Origin: Mariannaea sp. PMI_226
Taxonomy: Eukaryota > Ascomycota > Sordariomycetes > Hypocreales > Nectriaceae
DNA: 64,000 nucleotides
Direction of reading: 5' to 3'
Assembly (NCBI GenBank): GCA_024336345.1
Contig: JANFOG010000008.1
Location: 248,001-312,000, forward strand
In this document: one piece after another, positions 23,112 through 34,779 of the stretch
Position numbering within the stretch: position 1 is the stretch's first letter
How the letters are laid out: each line of letters opens with the position of its first letter
Translations under genes and position numbers: made by a program
Notes under the pieces: generated by a model
What the model was told of the DNA's origin: nothing
Seen by the model: only the letters and a program-made list of their open reading frames with translations
The model's database searches: none

Positions 23112-25115
23112 CTAAACAAAAAACGCCGCAACAAATACAGAGAGCAGGATATTTCCAGTAATCGCGTAGAGGCCCCCTCTGGGACCAAAAAGCATGCTAG
23201 CCGCGTTCGTGGAATTCGTCCCTTGTCCCACTGAGCTGCTCTGGTTATTCTCTTGGGCCTCCAGCATCTGATTCACTTGGTCCCAAAACGCGCAACCGGT
23301 ATAGTTGACGTAACCAGGGACTGGGGTTGCAGACGAGTCGTTAGCCGCACTGCCAATATTGATACCTTGCGATTCCTTGTCGTTCTTGTATTGTGGCCAG
23401 TCGCCCTTTGGCTCACCATGGGCAGCCATGTTCGTCCACGCATCTACCAGGTAATGACTCAAGGATTTTTCTTCCGTTGTCATGCTACAGCTACTGTTGC
23501 CTATGGGCAGATGCTCTGTATGAGCAAAAACAAATGGGATATCTGCGGTATGGGAAGGGCCCACAAGCTTGAGGGCACTCTCAGGCAGACTGGGAAGCCA
23601 GGGGCAGTGCGGAGTATGAGCAAAGTTGTACGCCCATACCGGTACCTTTCCTTCTGATGTAGCAACTTGGAGACCACGGTGAGCAGTACAGACGTAGTTT
23701 GTATATCCAAGAATAGCAGACATGGCGTAGAAGGCTGGAAATGGTGTCGAGTTGAACGCCGCGACAGGATAGCGCTCTTCGATCATGGCAGCAATATTTG
23801 ATCCGAAGTTTTGAGACAAAAACTTCTGGTAGTCAGCCTCTGTTGCGGATGCAGGCCCTTTAGGTGCGTCTGAATACTGGAGAAGTGCTAGAATAGCGCC
23901 CTCCCTTGAGGCTAATAAGTTGCACATGTAAGCGATCTTGTTAGAAGCGACTGAAGCAGGGTGACTCACTGGAACCGAAGATGGACGGCACCTTGACGGT
24001 CACATTTGAGGGTTGCACTGGAATGACAGTTCCATCGACATGGGGCTGAAACTCGTAACTGATGGCGTTGCTAATCACGAGAAGAGGGAATGATTTTGCG
24101 TTGAGTCCAGGTGTATTACGAACAGCCTTTTGGATGTCGCTGACACTTTTCCCGGTCAGGCATTCGGTCTGGGATAGCTGATTAGCATAATTGTATATTC
24201 CCTTAGCAAATGCCTGAATAAATTGTGACTCACATCTGACACACTGCAGTTCAGAGCCTTCACGAAATCCGAACCGACTCTTTGGGCCGTGACTTTTCCT
24301 TGGATGTCTCTTCCGCCACCCGATTGCATAATAGCTGCATTAATCAACCGAGGGGCTTGAGGCAAGGTTGCAACGGTGAAAACATCGGTAGACCCAGCAG
24401 ACTGGCCATGAAGTAACACCTTTTTCTGGATGCCATTGTTAACAACTGCTACTTGACCGGTTGATTTAGCCTCAACTCACCGGATCACCTCCAAACTCTG
24501 CAATGTTATCTTGGACCCATTGCAAACCCAAGAGGATATCGGATATACCCTGGTTGCCAGGGACGCCAGCACTATCGAGGGCCAGGAAACCTAATGGGCC
24601 TAGACGATAGTTGATGGAGACAAAAACAGCATCGGCCTCTGCCACCTTGCATCCGTCGTAGAAGCTGTCTGATATACCTCCGGCACTGTTCCCGCCACCA
24701 TAGATCCAGACCTTCACTGGTAAACCAGAGCTTGAGCTTGCATTTGCGGGTGCCCAGACATCCAAGTAGAGGCTGCAATAGTTAGTTGTGCACACAATAA
24801 TAGACTGGTTGAGATTTACCAATCCTCCGAGTATGGTGGCTCTTCGACAAAGAGGTCCCCAAACTGAATACAGGCGGCAGGGATGACACTCCCATTAAGA
24901 GAACCACCAGGGTATTTCCCAGTGTATGCTTTAGGAGGTTGAAACCTCAGGCTTCCCACTGGTGGTTTAGCATACGGGATGGATTTAAAGAATTTCGCGC
25001 CATCGTCGCCGCTGCAGAGTCCACCATGGATGTCTCCGGCGCTGGTTGTGACCGTCAGCGACGACGCTGTGATGACCGAAGCAAAGAGAAAGAAAAGGGC
25101 GAGTGACGACACCAT
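23112..25115 (-). CDS. Secreted type-B carboxylesterase (five exons, 590 aa)
   Basis: Exons: 25115-24820, 24772-24481, 24419-24234, 24168-23970, 23911-23112; all GT-AG and in phase. The N-terminus is a clear signal peptide (hydrophobic to about residue 20). The type-B pattern follows: CLYLDVWAP, oxyanion-hole IYGGG, NYRLGPLGF, GGDPVLLHGQSAGS with nucleophile S203, PSIFGSTSREGA, and an HTPHCPW segment with the likely catalytic His. The elbow is GQSAG instead of the common GESAG. The C-terminus ends in a hydrophobic helix after a Ser/Asn-rich stretch, suggesting a GPI-type or membrane anchor. It should hydrolyse carboxylic esters outside the cell. It is divergent from the RTA1-like gene. Confidence 0.88.
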
Positions 25116-25990
25116 TGTAGAAGCCCTATTCTATAGTAGAGTGAGGAAAGAAAAGAAGAAAAGTGTGGCACGTTTTGTCTGTGTATAAGTAGGGGACGAT
25201 AGGCCTCTTAAATATCTTGATCGGACGCATGTTGGAGCTCGAGAACAATATCCGACTTGGATCCATGTCCGGTAATAGTTAGAAAGAAAACGAAAATAGG
25301 GAATAATCCTGTTAACATGAAAATATCCAAACCAAAAATAAACACAGCTGAATGGACCGCTCGGTTTGATCGGCCGCTCCATATTTAGTCCTCCTAATGA
25401 GGGAGACCTGCGATAATACTCTGGGCGTGGGTTAGTGTCGCGCCTCTGCACATCAGAGTCCGAGGAAACGAATAAGGAAGGGGGAAAACCGAGCCAGGGG
25501 TACGTGCGCAAGAGATTCTGCTGACCTCGCTTTAATTTTCTTATTTTCGTTCCCTCCCCAGGACAATTGCTGACCTGGTTTAGCGATCTAATTGGTGATC
25601 TGCAACTCGGCCGTGTGGGCGACCAGGCCACACATCCTTACGGCCGTACAGCACAAAAAAAAACCCACCTCAGGTACGAGATCACCACTCACAGCATAGA
25701 CATTGCGGTATCTGCATGGGAACGCGAAGAGACTGTAGCCGTAAGGGAAGGGTTTCGTCAGGAAGTGTTCGCAGATCAGGACTTTATCAATCCCTTCCGC
25801 CTTGCTGGGCTGTGCAGAAGCTGCCAAAACAAAAGGTTGTCAATATTTCTATATAACGGTGCACTTCCCCGGGGCCAGTAATTATAATAAATCTTCTCAT
25901 ATCATCGCCTTCCAATTTGTTTTTCGTTTATCTTCTTCCTCCTCTGCTTTTTTTTTTCCCTTATTATTCTCATCGTATATTATCTTCAAA
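25116..25990. promoter_or_regulatory. Shared divergent promoter region of esterase and RTA1-like genes
   Basis: An 875-base gap lies between the start codons of two divergent genes. A pyrimidine-rich leader (about 25919-25965) runs up to the plus-strand ATG, as is common upstream of fungal starts. No specific operator could be assigned. Confidence 0.5.
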
Positions 25991-27158
25991 ATGTCAATGG
26001 CAGAGTCAAATTGTACTGAAATTGGCCCAGGCTGCCCTGCCGATGAATCCTCTCTCTCGTACCAGCCGAACCTAATTGCGAATATCATTTTCACTGGAAT
26101 CTTTGCTGTCTCTCTTTTTGTACACGCCGTGCTGGGATGGAAGACGCGAACAATCAGTTTTCTCGTCTCGTATATGCTGGGATCCACATGCGAGACGGTG
26201 GGATATATTGGCCGCATCATGTTGCATAACAATCCGTACAAGTTGTCCAGGTAAGAATCAACCATTCCCATTACTGGCAAATAACATCAACCAGCTAACC
26301 GCACTCTTATCTTTATTCTTGCAGCTTCCTGATGCAAATTGTCTGCCTCACCACAGGGCCTGCCTTCTACTCAGCAGGGTTATACCTGTGCCTTGCTCGA
26401 ATGTACGACCCCTCATGCGAATGATCTTTTTTTTTTGTTGGCAAGATAGAACTGGTCATCTAACTATATCTCTCAGTGTTGTCATATATGGTGAAAAAAT
26501 CTCCCGCCTCCCTCCAGTATGGTATACGCGCATCTTCGTCACCTGCGACTTTATCTCCCTCTCCCTCCAAGGCGCCGGCGGTGGCGTCGCTTCAGCAGCG
26601 ACCAAACAGTCCACACTCAGTATGGGAAACAATATCATGCTCGTTGGCTTGATATTCCAGATTGTCACGCTCGTTTTGTTTGCTGGCTTCTGCACGGACT
26701 TTGTCTGGCGCCTGAATTCCTTCCCCAATCGAATCAGCATCTCGTCTCGACACATTCGTGAAAGCCGTCGATTCCGAGGCTTCCTTGTAGCTGCAGTCGT
26801 GACTTTCATGACCATTTTTATTAGATGTGTCTACCGTGTTGTCGAATTGGCCGGCGGTTGGAACAACAAGTTGCAGAGAGAAGAGGCTCCATTTATCATT
26901 CTTGAGTCATGGTAAGGGGAAATATCCTTCCTATTATTGATAATGAACCATCTCAGGGTTGCTGACCACTTGTTTTCAACATATATTAGCATGATTGTAG
27001 TCGCAGCCTTCGCTTTTGCATTCTTTCACCCAGGACATGCATTCCACAACATGTATAATGAGCTTAAGACGACACCTATGGACGACGCAAAGGAGGAGAT
27101 GGTGGGTATGCGGGCTGTTCGTGTGCCATTTTTGCCTGACTCTGACGAAATTGAGTAA
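25991..27158 (+). CDS. RTA1-like multi-spanning membrane protein (four exons, 313 aa)
   Basis: Exons 25991-26250, 26325-26402, 26477-26911 and 26990-27158; introns GT-AG, phases agree. The product has about seven hydrophobic helices and the family landmarks: a TCETVGYIGR segment, LTTGPAFYSAGLYLCLARI, a DFISLSLQGAGGG segment, IRCVYRVVELAGG and a final FHPGHAF. RTA1/RSB1-type proteins are linked to lipid translocation and to resistance to 7-aminocholesterol and other membrane-active compounds; the molecular activity of most members is not known. The acidic cytosolic tail ends in DSDEIE. The polypyrimidine leader just upstream supports the start. Confidence 0.9.
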
Positions 27159-29099
27159 AGGATGATGCACTAAAACAGTTCGATTATTTGCAGAATACGG
27201 CAGAGATATCGCTAAGATTGGGGAAGGAAAGAGGGAAGAGGGAGATGGGCGAGCGAGGTCTCAACTGTTATGTTGGCAGTTACTCGTGTCATGTCATGAT
27301 TTTTGGGGGGTTTTTTTTTCGGCTTGGTTATATCGGTACATATAGAATGCGGTCTTTCGTCGAACTCTTTCCTTGCTTTATTTCGTTTATTTCTTCCTTA
27401 CTGCACTTCATCTGCGAAAAGAAGAAAAAGAGTATTTACCCAGCCTTGCTTCAGGTTGCTTGTTGGACAAGGCGGTCTCCGTGAATGTTGTAGCAATATG
27501 CCACACGGGCAGCAATACAGTGCGGTACTGTACCAAGTAATTGCGGTGGTATGATACAGCGAGTTTGCTAAAAGTTTCGCTCACTCACGACGTGCTGAAA
27601 CCTCACTGGGGAGCCATCTAATACCAATCTGAGAGAAATATTTTCGAAGGGAAAAAAATGAAGCTTCTGGAGGTAAGTAATTCAACTGCATGTGTTTTTC
27701 CCATAATATATAGATAATGCAAACCAATAGTTCTAAGGTAGATACTAACTAACTATGCCTCTAAGTATTTATGACGACCCACTGTAATCTGTAGAGGTAC
27801 AGAATATGTGGTGCTACGGTTGTCGCCATCACGGTTGTCGCCATCGCGGTTGTCGCTGTCACGGCAGATAACTGCCGTGTGCTGTTTTGGTTGTCACGAT
27901 CCCCCCCTTGCACACAATTTGCTTAGTTCTTGACGCAAGCTTAGGGGAGGCTAATTTCTGAAATCCAGCGAATGATTATGCCTAAAATAGTGTAGCTATA
28001 CTCAATCTCTTCTTCTAAATTGATTGCAGCCATTGTGGAATGGGGAGTGCTGCTCGAGTTGTTTTCGTTGCCGACTGCTGCCGAGAGGGAGAAGGGAATG
28101 GGGAGGACTTTACAACTGCCTTGAGTAAGGTCGGTAGGGTAATCAATTAATGGAGATGAAGGGTCAATGCTACAGTATCAGGAATGGCCAAGGCCCCGCC
28201 CGACGACAAAGATCCTTTGGATCAAAACACTCGCTAACCTGAGAAGGGTGAAAGATTGGCTAGAGTGTCACTCCTTGATGATGTGCTGTTGGTGGTCAAG
28301 TATGGTAGAGGTAGTAAATGTGCCTCACAAGGCTGTCTCTCTGTCCGTCTGGTTTGTTACGGCCGTAAGCGTGGGCCCCTCGACGGACGTATGCCACCGC
28401 CTTTACCACACAATAGAGCAGCATTGCCTCAAATATCCGCTGAAATACCACAATTACGGAACAAGCGACATCTATATATTAGTGCTTATTCCACCCGTCA
28501 CTTTTATGCGACTTCCGAATCCTCAACACCCTCCAACACGAGTAGCGTTGAATGGCTGTCTACTGTGTAATGCTCACCATTCTCAGGCCAGAACCGGATC
28601 TCATGCCCTGTTGCAATGGTGGAGTCACCAGGGTTTCATTTCAGAGCCGAAGGCCGGCAAATCTGGATAATTACGCTGTTAGTGCTTATTCACCAACCCA
28701 CAAACTTCAACTGTTAGCGGGAGTATAGGTGAATTCGTCGCCAGACCAGCAGGTAAGCGATGGAGTAAGTCATGACTGAGATCGGCGCAGCAGTAGCTTC
28801 GATGGGAATAAATGCGGTACCACTCGACTAGACTTCAGCCTGTTAGGGCTCTGCTCTGCGAAACACGCAACCACGTCATATTGATAGAAACGACCTAGGG
28901 TGACTTGCTGGCTCATTAGAAAAATGCATGCGCCATAGCCGCTCGGCTCAAGAGCCAAAGAATTATTCTCCCCTCGTTTCATGTTGTATCGCCAAGTGTG
29001 CGGCGTCTATTCAAACTACCTTCGTACCAAACTCGGCCGTATCCCCCCAAGCAACCAAGCAACTAGGCCTCTTGGTCTTGCATATTCACTACTGTCAAA
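27159..29099. other. Intergenic, no gene supported
   Basis: Besides the small repeat and hairpin at 27811-27879 I see only short overlapping frames. The right part precedes a Zn2Cys6 gene and should hold its promoter. Confidence 0.4.
27811..27879. repeat. 15-bp tandem repeat with adjoining hairpin
   Basis: A unit close to ggttgtcgccatcac occurs about three times in a row. It is followed directly by the perfect inverted repeat cacggcag-ataa-ctgccgtg (27860-27879), eight-base arms and four-base loop. Confidence 0.65.
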
Positions 29100-32064
29100 A
29101 TGGTGTCTAGTACTGCACTGCATCAGGACAGAACGGACTCTGGGCCACCAGAGCCCCTCAATCCTGGTCCGGGCCTGCACGTCGGTGGGGATGCTCCTCG
29201 ACCTCAAACGAAAGCCCGGCGTCGCAACCGAGTGATTCACTCATGTCTTGAGTGTCGCCGGAGAAAGATGAAATGTGACCGAAAAGTCGGTTAAAAATCT
29301 AGTGAAACTTTGCAAGCGGAAGAGATTGAACAATCTAACAAACCTGAATAGGAACACTGCGAAAACTGTCGTACATCGGGCCATCAGTGTGTCTACGTCA
29401 CGTCTGCGGATGCGGATGCACAGCTTTCTCATAAATTAAATCTAATTAAAGAAGCCAAAGACGCCATTGACGACTCACTCTTAGGCACTGTGCAGGATCA
29501 CCACTGCGAGCCTAAGGTGACAGGACAACGCAAAAAGAGGTCAAGACCACCTAGACATGTGTCAAGTGGTGATGATGTCCACTCCGATGGGCGTGATGAT
29601 GACGATAATTATGATGATGATGAAGAAGACGAATATCTAGAACCCACGCCTTTGGCAGTTCAGGATGCTGCATATGCAAATGACACGGATGATGACGATG
29701 ATAATGGTGGTGCTGGCGATACCGACAGCCTCGGATTCAAGATTGGTCGCATGCGACTGACAGAGAGAATCGGAGGACTGTATCGGCCATGGATAGCAGA
29801 CGAGGTAGGTGTTGATGTGCCTCCCCAGATCTTGACTATTTCATCCTTTTAACAAATTAATAGTTACTATCTTCGTTACAAATAGGCACACCGCAAGGAT
29901 CTTTGCCCACTCCATCAGTAATAGTCTCAGCCCCGGCTCAAGATTTCCTGCACCATGAACCACCCACTAATGCACCTTCAATCAACACAATATTTGGTCA
30001 TTATTTCCCACAGGAGCCCCTGACACAGTATATTCCCCCTCGCGACATCGCCGACCGGCTTCTGGAGCAATACTGGAACGCAGTTCACCCCATAGCTCGA
30101 GTTTTGCATCGGCCTTCTTTTGCACAACGATACGAGACGCTTTGGGAGTTCATTGAGAATGATCACAGAGTAACTCCATCACTAGTAGCCGTTGTTTGTT
30201 CTGTACTCTTTGCTGCTTGCACCAGCATGTCTGACGAGCAGGTCTTGGCAACGTGTCACATCTCAAAAGCAGAAATGAATGCTGGTCTTAAGACCGGTAC
30301 CGAAACTGCCCTCGGTAAGGCAGACTTGCTGAAGACGACAAAAACAGAGACTGTGCAGGCCTTTGTGGCATATATGGTAAGGCACTTGAGTCATCGCAAT
30401 ATTCCCTTGCATTTCTTTGTTTGACCAAAAGCCAGTGGATTCTAATGTGTTTTTGTTTTTCCTTTAGCTTACTCTATGTGTTGACGAGATCTCCCGAGCT
30501 CATTCCGTTCTGGCTGGCATGGTAATTCGGCTGGCCGAATGCATGGGTCTCCATCGCGACCCTGCCGAGTATGGCTTCTCACCAGCTGAGTGCCAAACTC
30601 GGCGACTCATTTGGTATCAAATATGCTATCTAGATCTCAAGACAAATGAAATACAGGGTCCCAGGCCGTTCATTCACCGGAATGGATACACCACGCGGCT
30701 TCCTTTGGATATGGCAACGTCCCTCATTCCAGATCCTTCAAGTCTTCCTCGAGCGTGGAGCGACATGGTGTTCTCTGCGATTCGTTTTGAATGTCAGGAG
30801 ATGAAGCGACACTGCTTGGTACTTCGCTACCAAGTAGATCATAAAAAGCTCAGTCTGACCAAGGCAATATCAAAAATTGAAGCATTCCGGATGGAAATGG
30901 AGGTTAAATACAGTCCGGTGCTTAACTCCGCCACTCCAAACCCGATGCAGAGAATGGCGAGCTTGGTAATGAAGCTCTTTATCAATCTTATGTATCTTAT
31001 CCTGCTTCACCGCTATATGAACAGCGTCACATACCGGATTCCCGACAGACTCCGCCAAATCGTACTCACCAAAGGCATAGAGGCGCTTGAAGCTGCTGTG
31101 AAGCTGGATTCTTCACCAGATCTCCGGCAATGGTCATGGTACAGTGCCTCGTACCAGAATTATCACACGGCATTTCTGCTGCTATTTGAGGTCTTCACCT
31201 TTCCTATGCGCAGGGAAGCAAGCCGTATTTGGGCATGTCTGGACTGGGTTTTCGCCGATGTCTTGGTCAGCGTGCCACCTTTGGACACGACTAAAGTTGC
31301 GCCAACCGTTCAACAAATCGTTGGATATCGAGATATGAAAGCTAGGCATTTATTGACAACCATTGCAGAAGGTATGCGGACTTATCAGCGCGGCAAAGGG
31401 CTAAAGTTACCAGTCCAGTTCAAACCTTCCATGATTGTTATCACGCCCCAAAAAGCCGGTGATAGTTCTGATCCAAGAATGCCGCTCAATTACGCTCATG
31501 GAGAACCAGAGACAGAGGTGGGAGGGCCAAATACCATTGGGGCTCCTGATAGCGAACTGCCTCATAATCACTCAGAGAGCGAGCCGAGAGTGCACCAGCC
31601 AGCTTTCTCGTCGCTTGAAAATCACGGCTCAAACTCCATCCATGACTGGTCAAATTCTGTTCAAAATGCGGCCAGTTATCTCGCCTCTTCGTCGGAGCCT
31701 CTTCCGTCACAAATGCACTATGCTGGGTCTGACTACGAAGGAATTGATGCGGCGAAGCTTTATCCAAGCCACCCAGGTGCTCTGGGCGTGAGCACAACTC
31801 CGAATAGCAGCTTAGCCACTTCACAGTCTGCTGGTGCTGAAAGTAATGAAATCGATCAAATGCCAGAGATTGACTGGGTAAGTAGAAATCTATCCTGCGC
31901 ACTGCTGATGGTGGATAATAACACCGAGGGGGGAAAAAACGGGAGTGCTGACTTGGCCTTGACAGGTTCTTTGGGACACTATGTTTCCACCCCAAGTCAA
32001 TAATGGCAACTTGGATATCTCGAGCGACTCATGGTGGTCGCCGAATGATGCTCTGGATCTATGA
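29100..32064 (+). CDS. Zn2Cys6 fungal transcription factor (five exons, 886 aa)
   Basis: Exons 29100-29285, 29352-29804, 29864-30376, 30468-31877, 31966-32064. The zinc cluster is C49-x2-C52-x6-C59-x5-C65-x2-C68-x6-C75; the first intron cuts it between the third and fourth Cys, with a weak donor (gtcggt). A very acidic stretch (Asp/Glu runs) follows, then the fungal-specific regulatory domain with IADRLLEQYWNAVHP, FVAYMLTLCVDEISRAHSVLAGMVIRLAECMGLHRDP and RRLIWYQICYLD. The last exon restores a typical DWVLWDTMFPP end; without it the protein would stop in intron sequence. It should bind CGG-type half sites and activate or repress nearby or distant genes; targets unknown. Confidence 0.88.
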
Positions 32065-33576
32065 ATTGCCGCCTTGTTTCCGAATAGCACAAATGCTGTT
32101 GTCGAACTGAACCGCCACTCATTGCTTGGTGCGAAATGATTTCTTCTGGAGGTACTGGCAAACTGCAATTTGGGATTTCACAATAAGAAAAGATTCACCG
32201 CTTTAATTGGCAGAAAAATAATAACTGATTGACCATGTACAGCAACACAGAAGGAGGGCAACAATAAATAGAGAATAATGAAGTCAACTGACGTAAACGA
32301 TAAGAAACGGTCTAATCCGTAGGTGCTAGTGTCCTCATTGATTGGGCCATGTGTAGAGCTGGGGAATAATTTGGCTTGCACAACTCACGGCCAATGCCAA
32401 ATATTCACTTTCTATAATAACTTACTGCGGGATTTTAGGCACTTCCTTACCCATCTCTGGTGTTTTCATTTAATTGGTGAAAAGTATGATCAGTCATTGT
32501 GATAGATGACATCTACCGCAAACGCTCGTCGTGCAGATCACTGGGGCTTGTAGTACAAAACGCAAAAACGGCCGCTAAGTCCGGGCTTATCTGGGGAGTT
32601 AATTTGTTCAACTTGGACGATCGTTGAATTTATATATTATCGCAGCGAGTCGGCGCCACGTCCAGGTCCCCGACAATATCCGCCAACAGTACCTCCTAAC
32701 TAGAGTTACTGTGAGGGGTTCTATAATACATTGTCAAAGATCTCGAATCAACATTATCCTGATGTACCAAACAAGAGTCTGCGGCATTAGTGCAAGATGT
32801 AAAGAGTCAATTTAAGTCTAACCAAAATATATGGAAGTATCTTCTAATATACCGCCCGTATAACTAGATTATATTCAAGTTCCACAATCTATTGTGTTGA
32901 CAGTAGAAGGTGCAATAAATATAAGCAAAGATTATTGATTGAGGAACTATATGATTAGGGATACTCGTGATATATGTATAGTGAGCGATGATCGAAGTTG
33001 GAGACGGTTTGGTTACAGTCTGGGCAGCGGAGATGGGGTCTATGCTGTGCTTAAACGGATATGGCGAAAGCTATCGCTAAGACCCTCTCGCTAAAGGTTC
33101 CCAGCTATGACTCCTCATGAACCCATGCCGGGTTGACTGTCCCGACTTATGCTCACCCCGAGCCGGCACTTGGTCGAATGACGGGGGGAAGGACAGAGCG
33201 CTCCTGGAAAACTCGGAAGCCCATGGCAGGGTCGGGGGTTCATAAGATACTTTGGAGCCTCTATAGAGAAGGACACTGGTTCAATGGCCGGAGAGGGACA
33301 ACGGAAGAACGGAGGTCTTCTTCCAGGGCTCTTGAGATTCCTTTTTTCCCCTATGCGTAAACAGACCAATGCAGGTTCTCTTTTCATCGCAGCACAGACA
33401 GAGGGCCCAGGCTTTCACATGAATTTTTAATTGAGAATTGCTAACCAATGTACAAGATTATATACATGGACTCAATGACTAGAATAAACATAACTTAAAG
33501 CAAACAGAGAAACTAACCCCAAACAACCAAATATCAAAACCTATCCGTGACGAGAATAATATTCGGACTTCCTCTT
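32065..33576. other. Intergenic, no gene supported
   Basis: AT-rich between about 32820 and 32980. No coding frame shows a recognisable product. Confidence 0.4.
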
Positions 33577-34176
33577 CTACTCCATCTGAGATTTGATAAA
33601 CTGGAGATATTGTGTGACTGTTTGAGGCTGGCGGTCAATGCGGAGCATGTCGGGATGTAAACTAGTAAGTGATGCTTCTCCCCGCTCTATCTTGACCTTG
33701 TAGAATTGCACATTTTGCCGATGCACAGTGCACCCCAACGCTTTGTATCGGGAGTAGGCAAGGCCTCTAGATAGCCTATCAGCTGGCGTTCAGCTTCGCT
33801 TAATAAAGCTGCGTCCGTATTTGCATATGACGAGCGTTTGAGTTCTAGAGTGAGGAAGGTCTTGAAATTTCCATTCTGCACGCGTGCGACGTCCACGTGG
33901 ACTCTCTGACTTTGAGTAGCGTCTTCATGAAATGCGTGGTAGCCCTCATTGATGGAGAAGACATCCAAAAGGATGCTGGTCCAGGCGTTTCGAACTTGGG
34001 ATTCTAGAGAATCACGAGTAATTCGCGCCACCAAGATTTCCACGCCTGGCATGTACTCCGGGTCCATATACTAAGTGTAATTAATAAAACATCTATACGA
34101 GATTGGCATAAAAGCAGCTTACAGTATTTGCTATCTCCTCCTGCGGTGGAAGGTCGGGGGGGTGTCCTCGAGGCAT
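33577..34176 (-). pseudogene. Fungal protein of unknown function, broken by a one-base loss
   Basis: Exon 34176-34123 (starts MPRGHPPDLPPQEE) joins exon 34070-33577 through gtaagc/acttag. The frame runs to GALCIGK and then must move by one to give the expected continuation VQFYKVKIERGEASL ending at 33577-33579. The change falls in the A-run (minus strand) at 33713-33716; one extra A would restore frame. The middle shows HVDVARV and FLTLELKR segments, an Asp...E-x-K spacing that recalls PD-(D/E)XK nuclease-like folds, but this is a weak inference. The lesion may be real or a sequencing error in a short homopolymer. Confidence 0.5.
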
Positions 34177-34779
34177 GGCGTTGATGATACTATCAAAGAG
34201 AAAACGTAAAAGAGGGCTGTGAGTCTACAAAAAGGTTGGAGTGCTGTTTGTTTATTTGAACCAACAGGCCCCAAGTACGAAAGTGGCTAACAGCCCAACT
34301 AAGGGCTCTTTGCAGTTAAATGGGGATACAAAGGCCCAAGAAGACCTAGCTTTTGCCCAATGAAGACGTCGCCTTGAAGACACACGCACCAGAGTTACCG
34401 ATTGGGACACATGAAACGGCGGGGCAGTGCTTCTTTCACTTGATGGGTACTATGTAAAGGAGAGCGCTTAGTCCAAACTAATTTAATTGTATGTGCTGGA
34501 CCTAATATGCGGCCGTACACAGCAGCTCAAACCCGACTCGGGACGAGGCAGCCCATCACCCGCCGTAAATCAAAGGCGGAGGGCGAACCTCAATTATGGC
34601 ATACATTTCATTGGCTCGGTGTTCCAGTCACCTGCAGCTTGGGCGGCTCACTCCTTGTGCCTGATAAACAAGGTGCCTATTCGCGTTTTGCAACTCGACA
34701 TGGTGCTTGTCACACCATCCCCTCTTCCGCTCAATTGACCAGGCATGATTCTCATAGCACTCAAACGCTTTCTTCAATC
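34177..34779. other. Divergent intergenic region
   Basis: It lies between the broken gene and the F-box-like gene; frames at 34487-34878 run through it without domain signs. It should hold both promoters. Confidence 0.4.
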
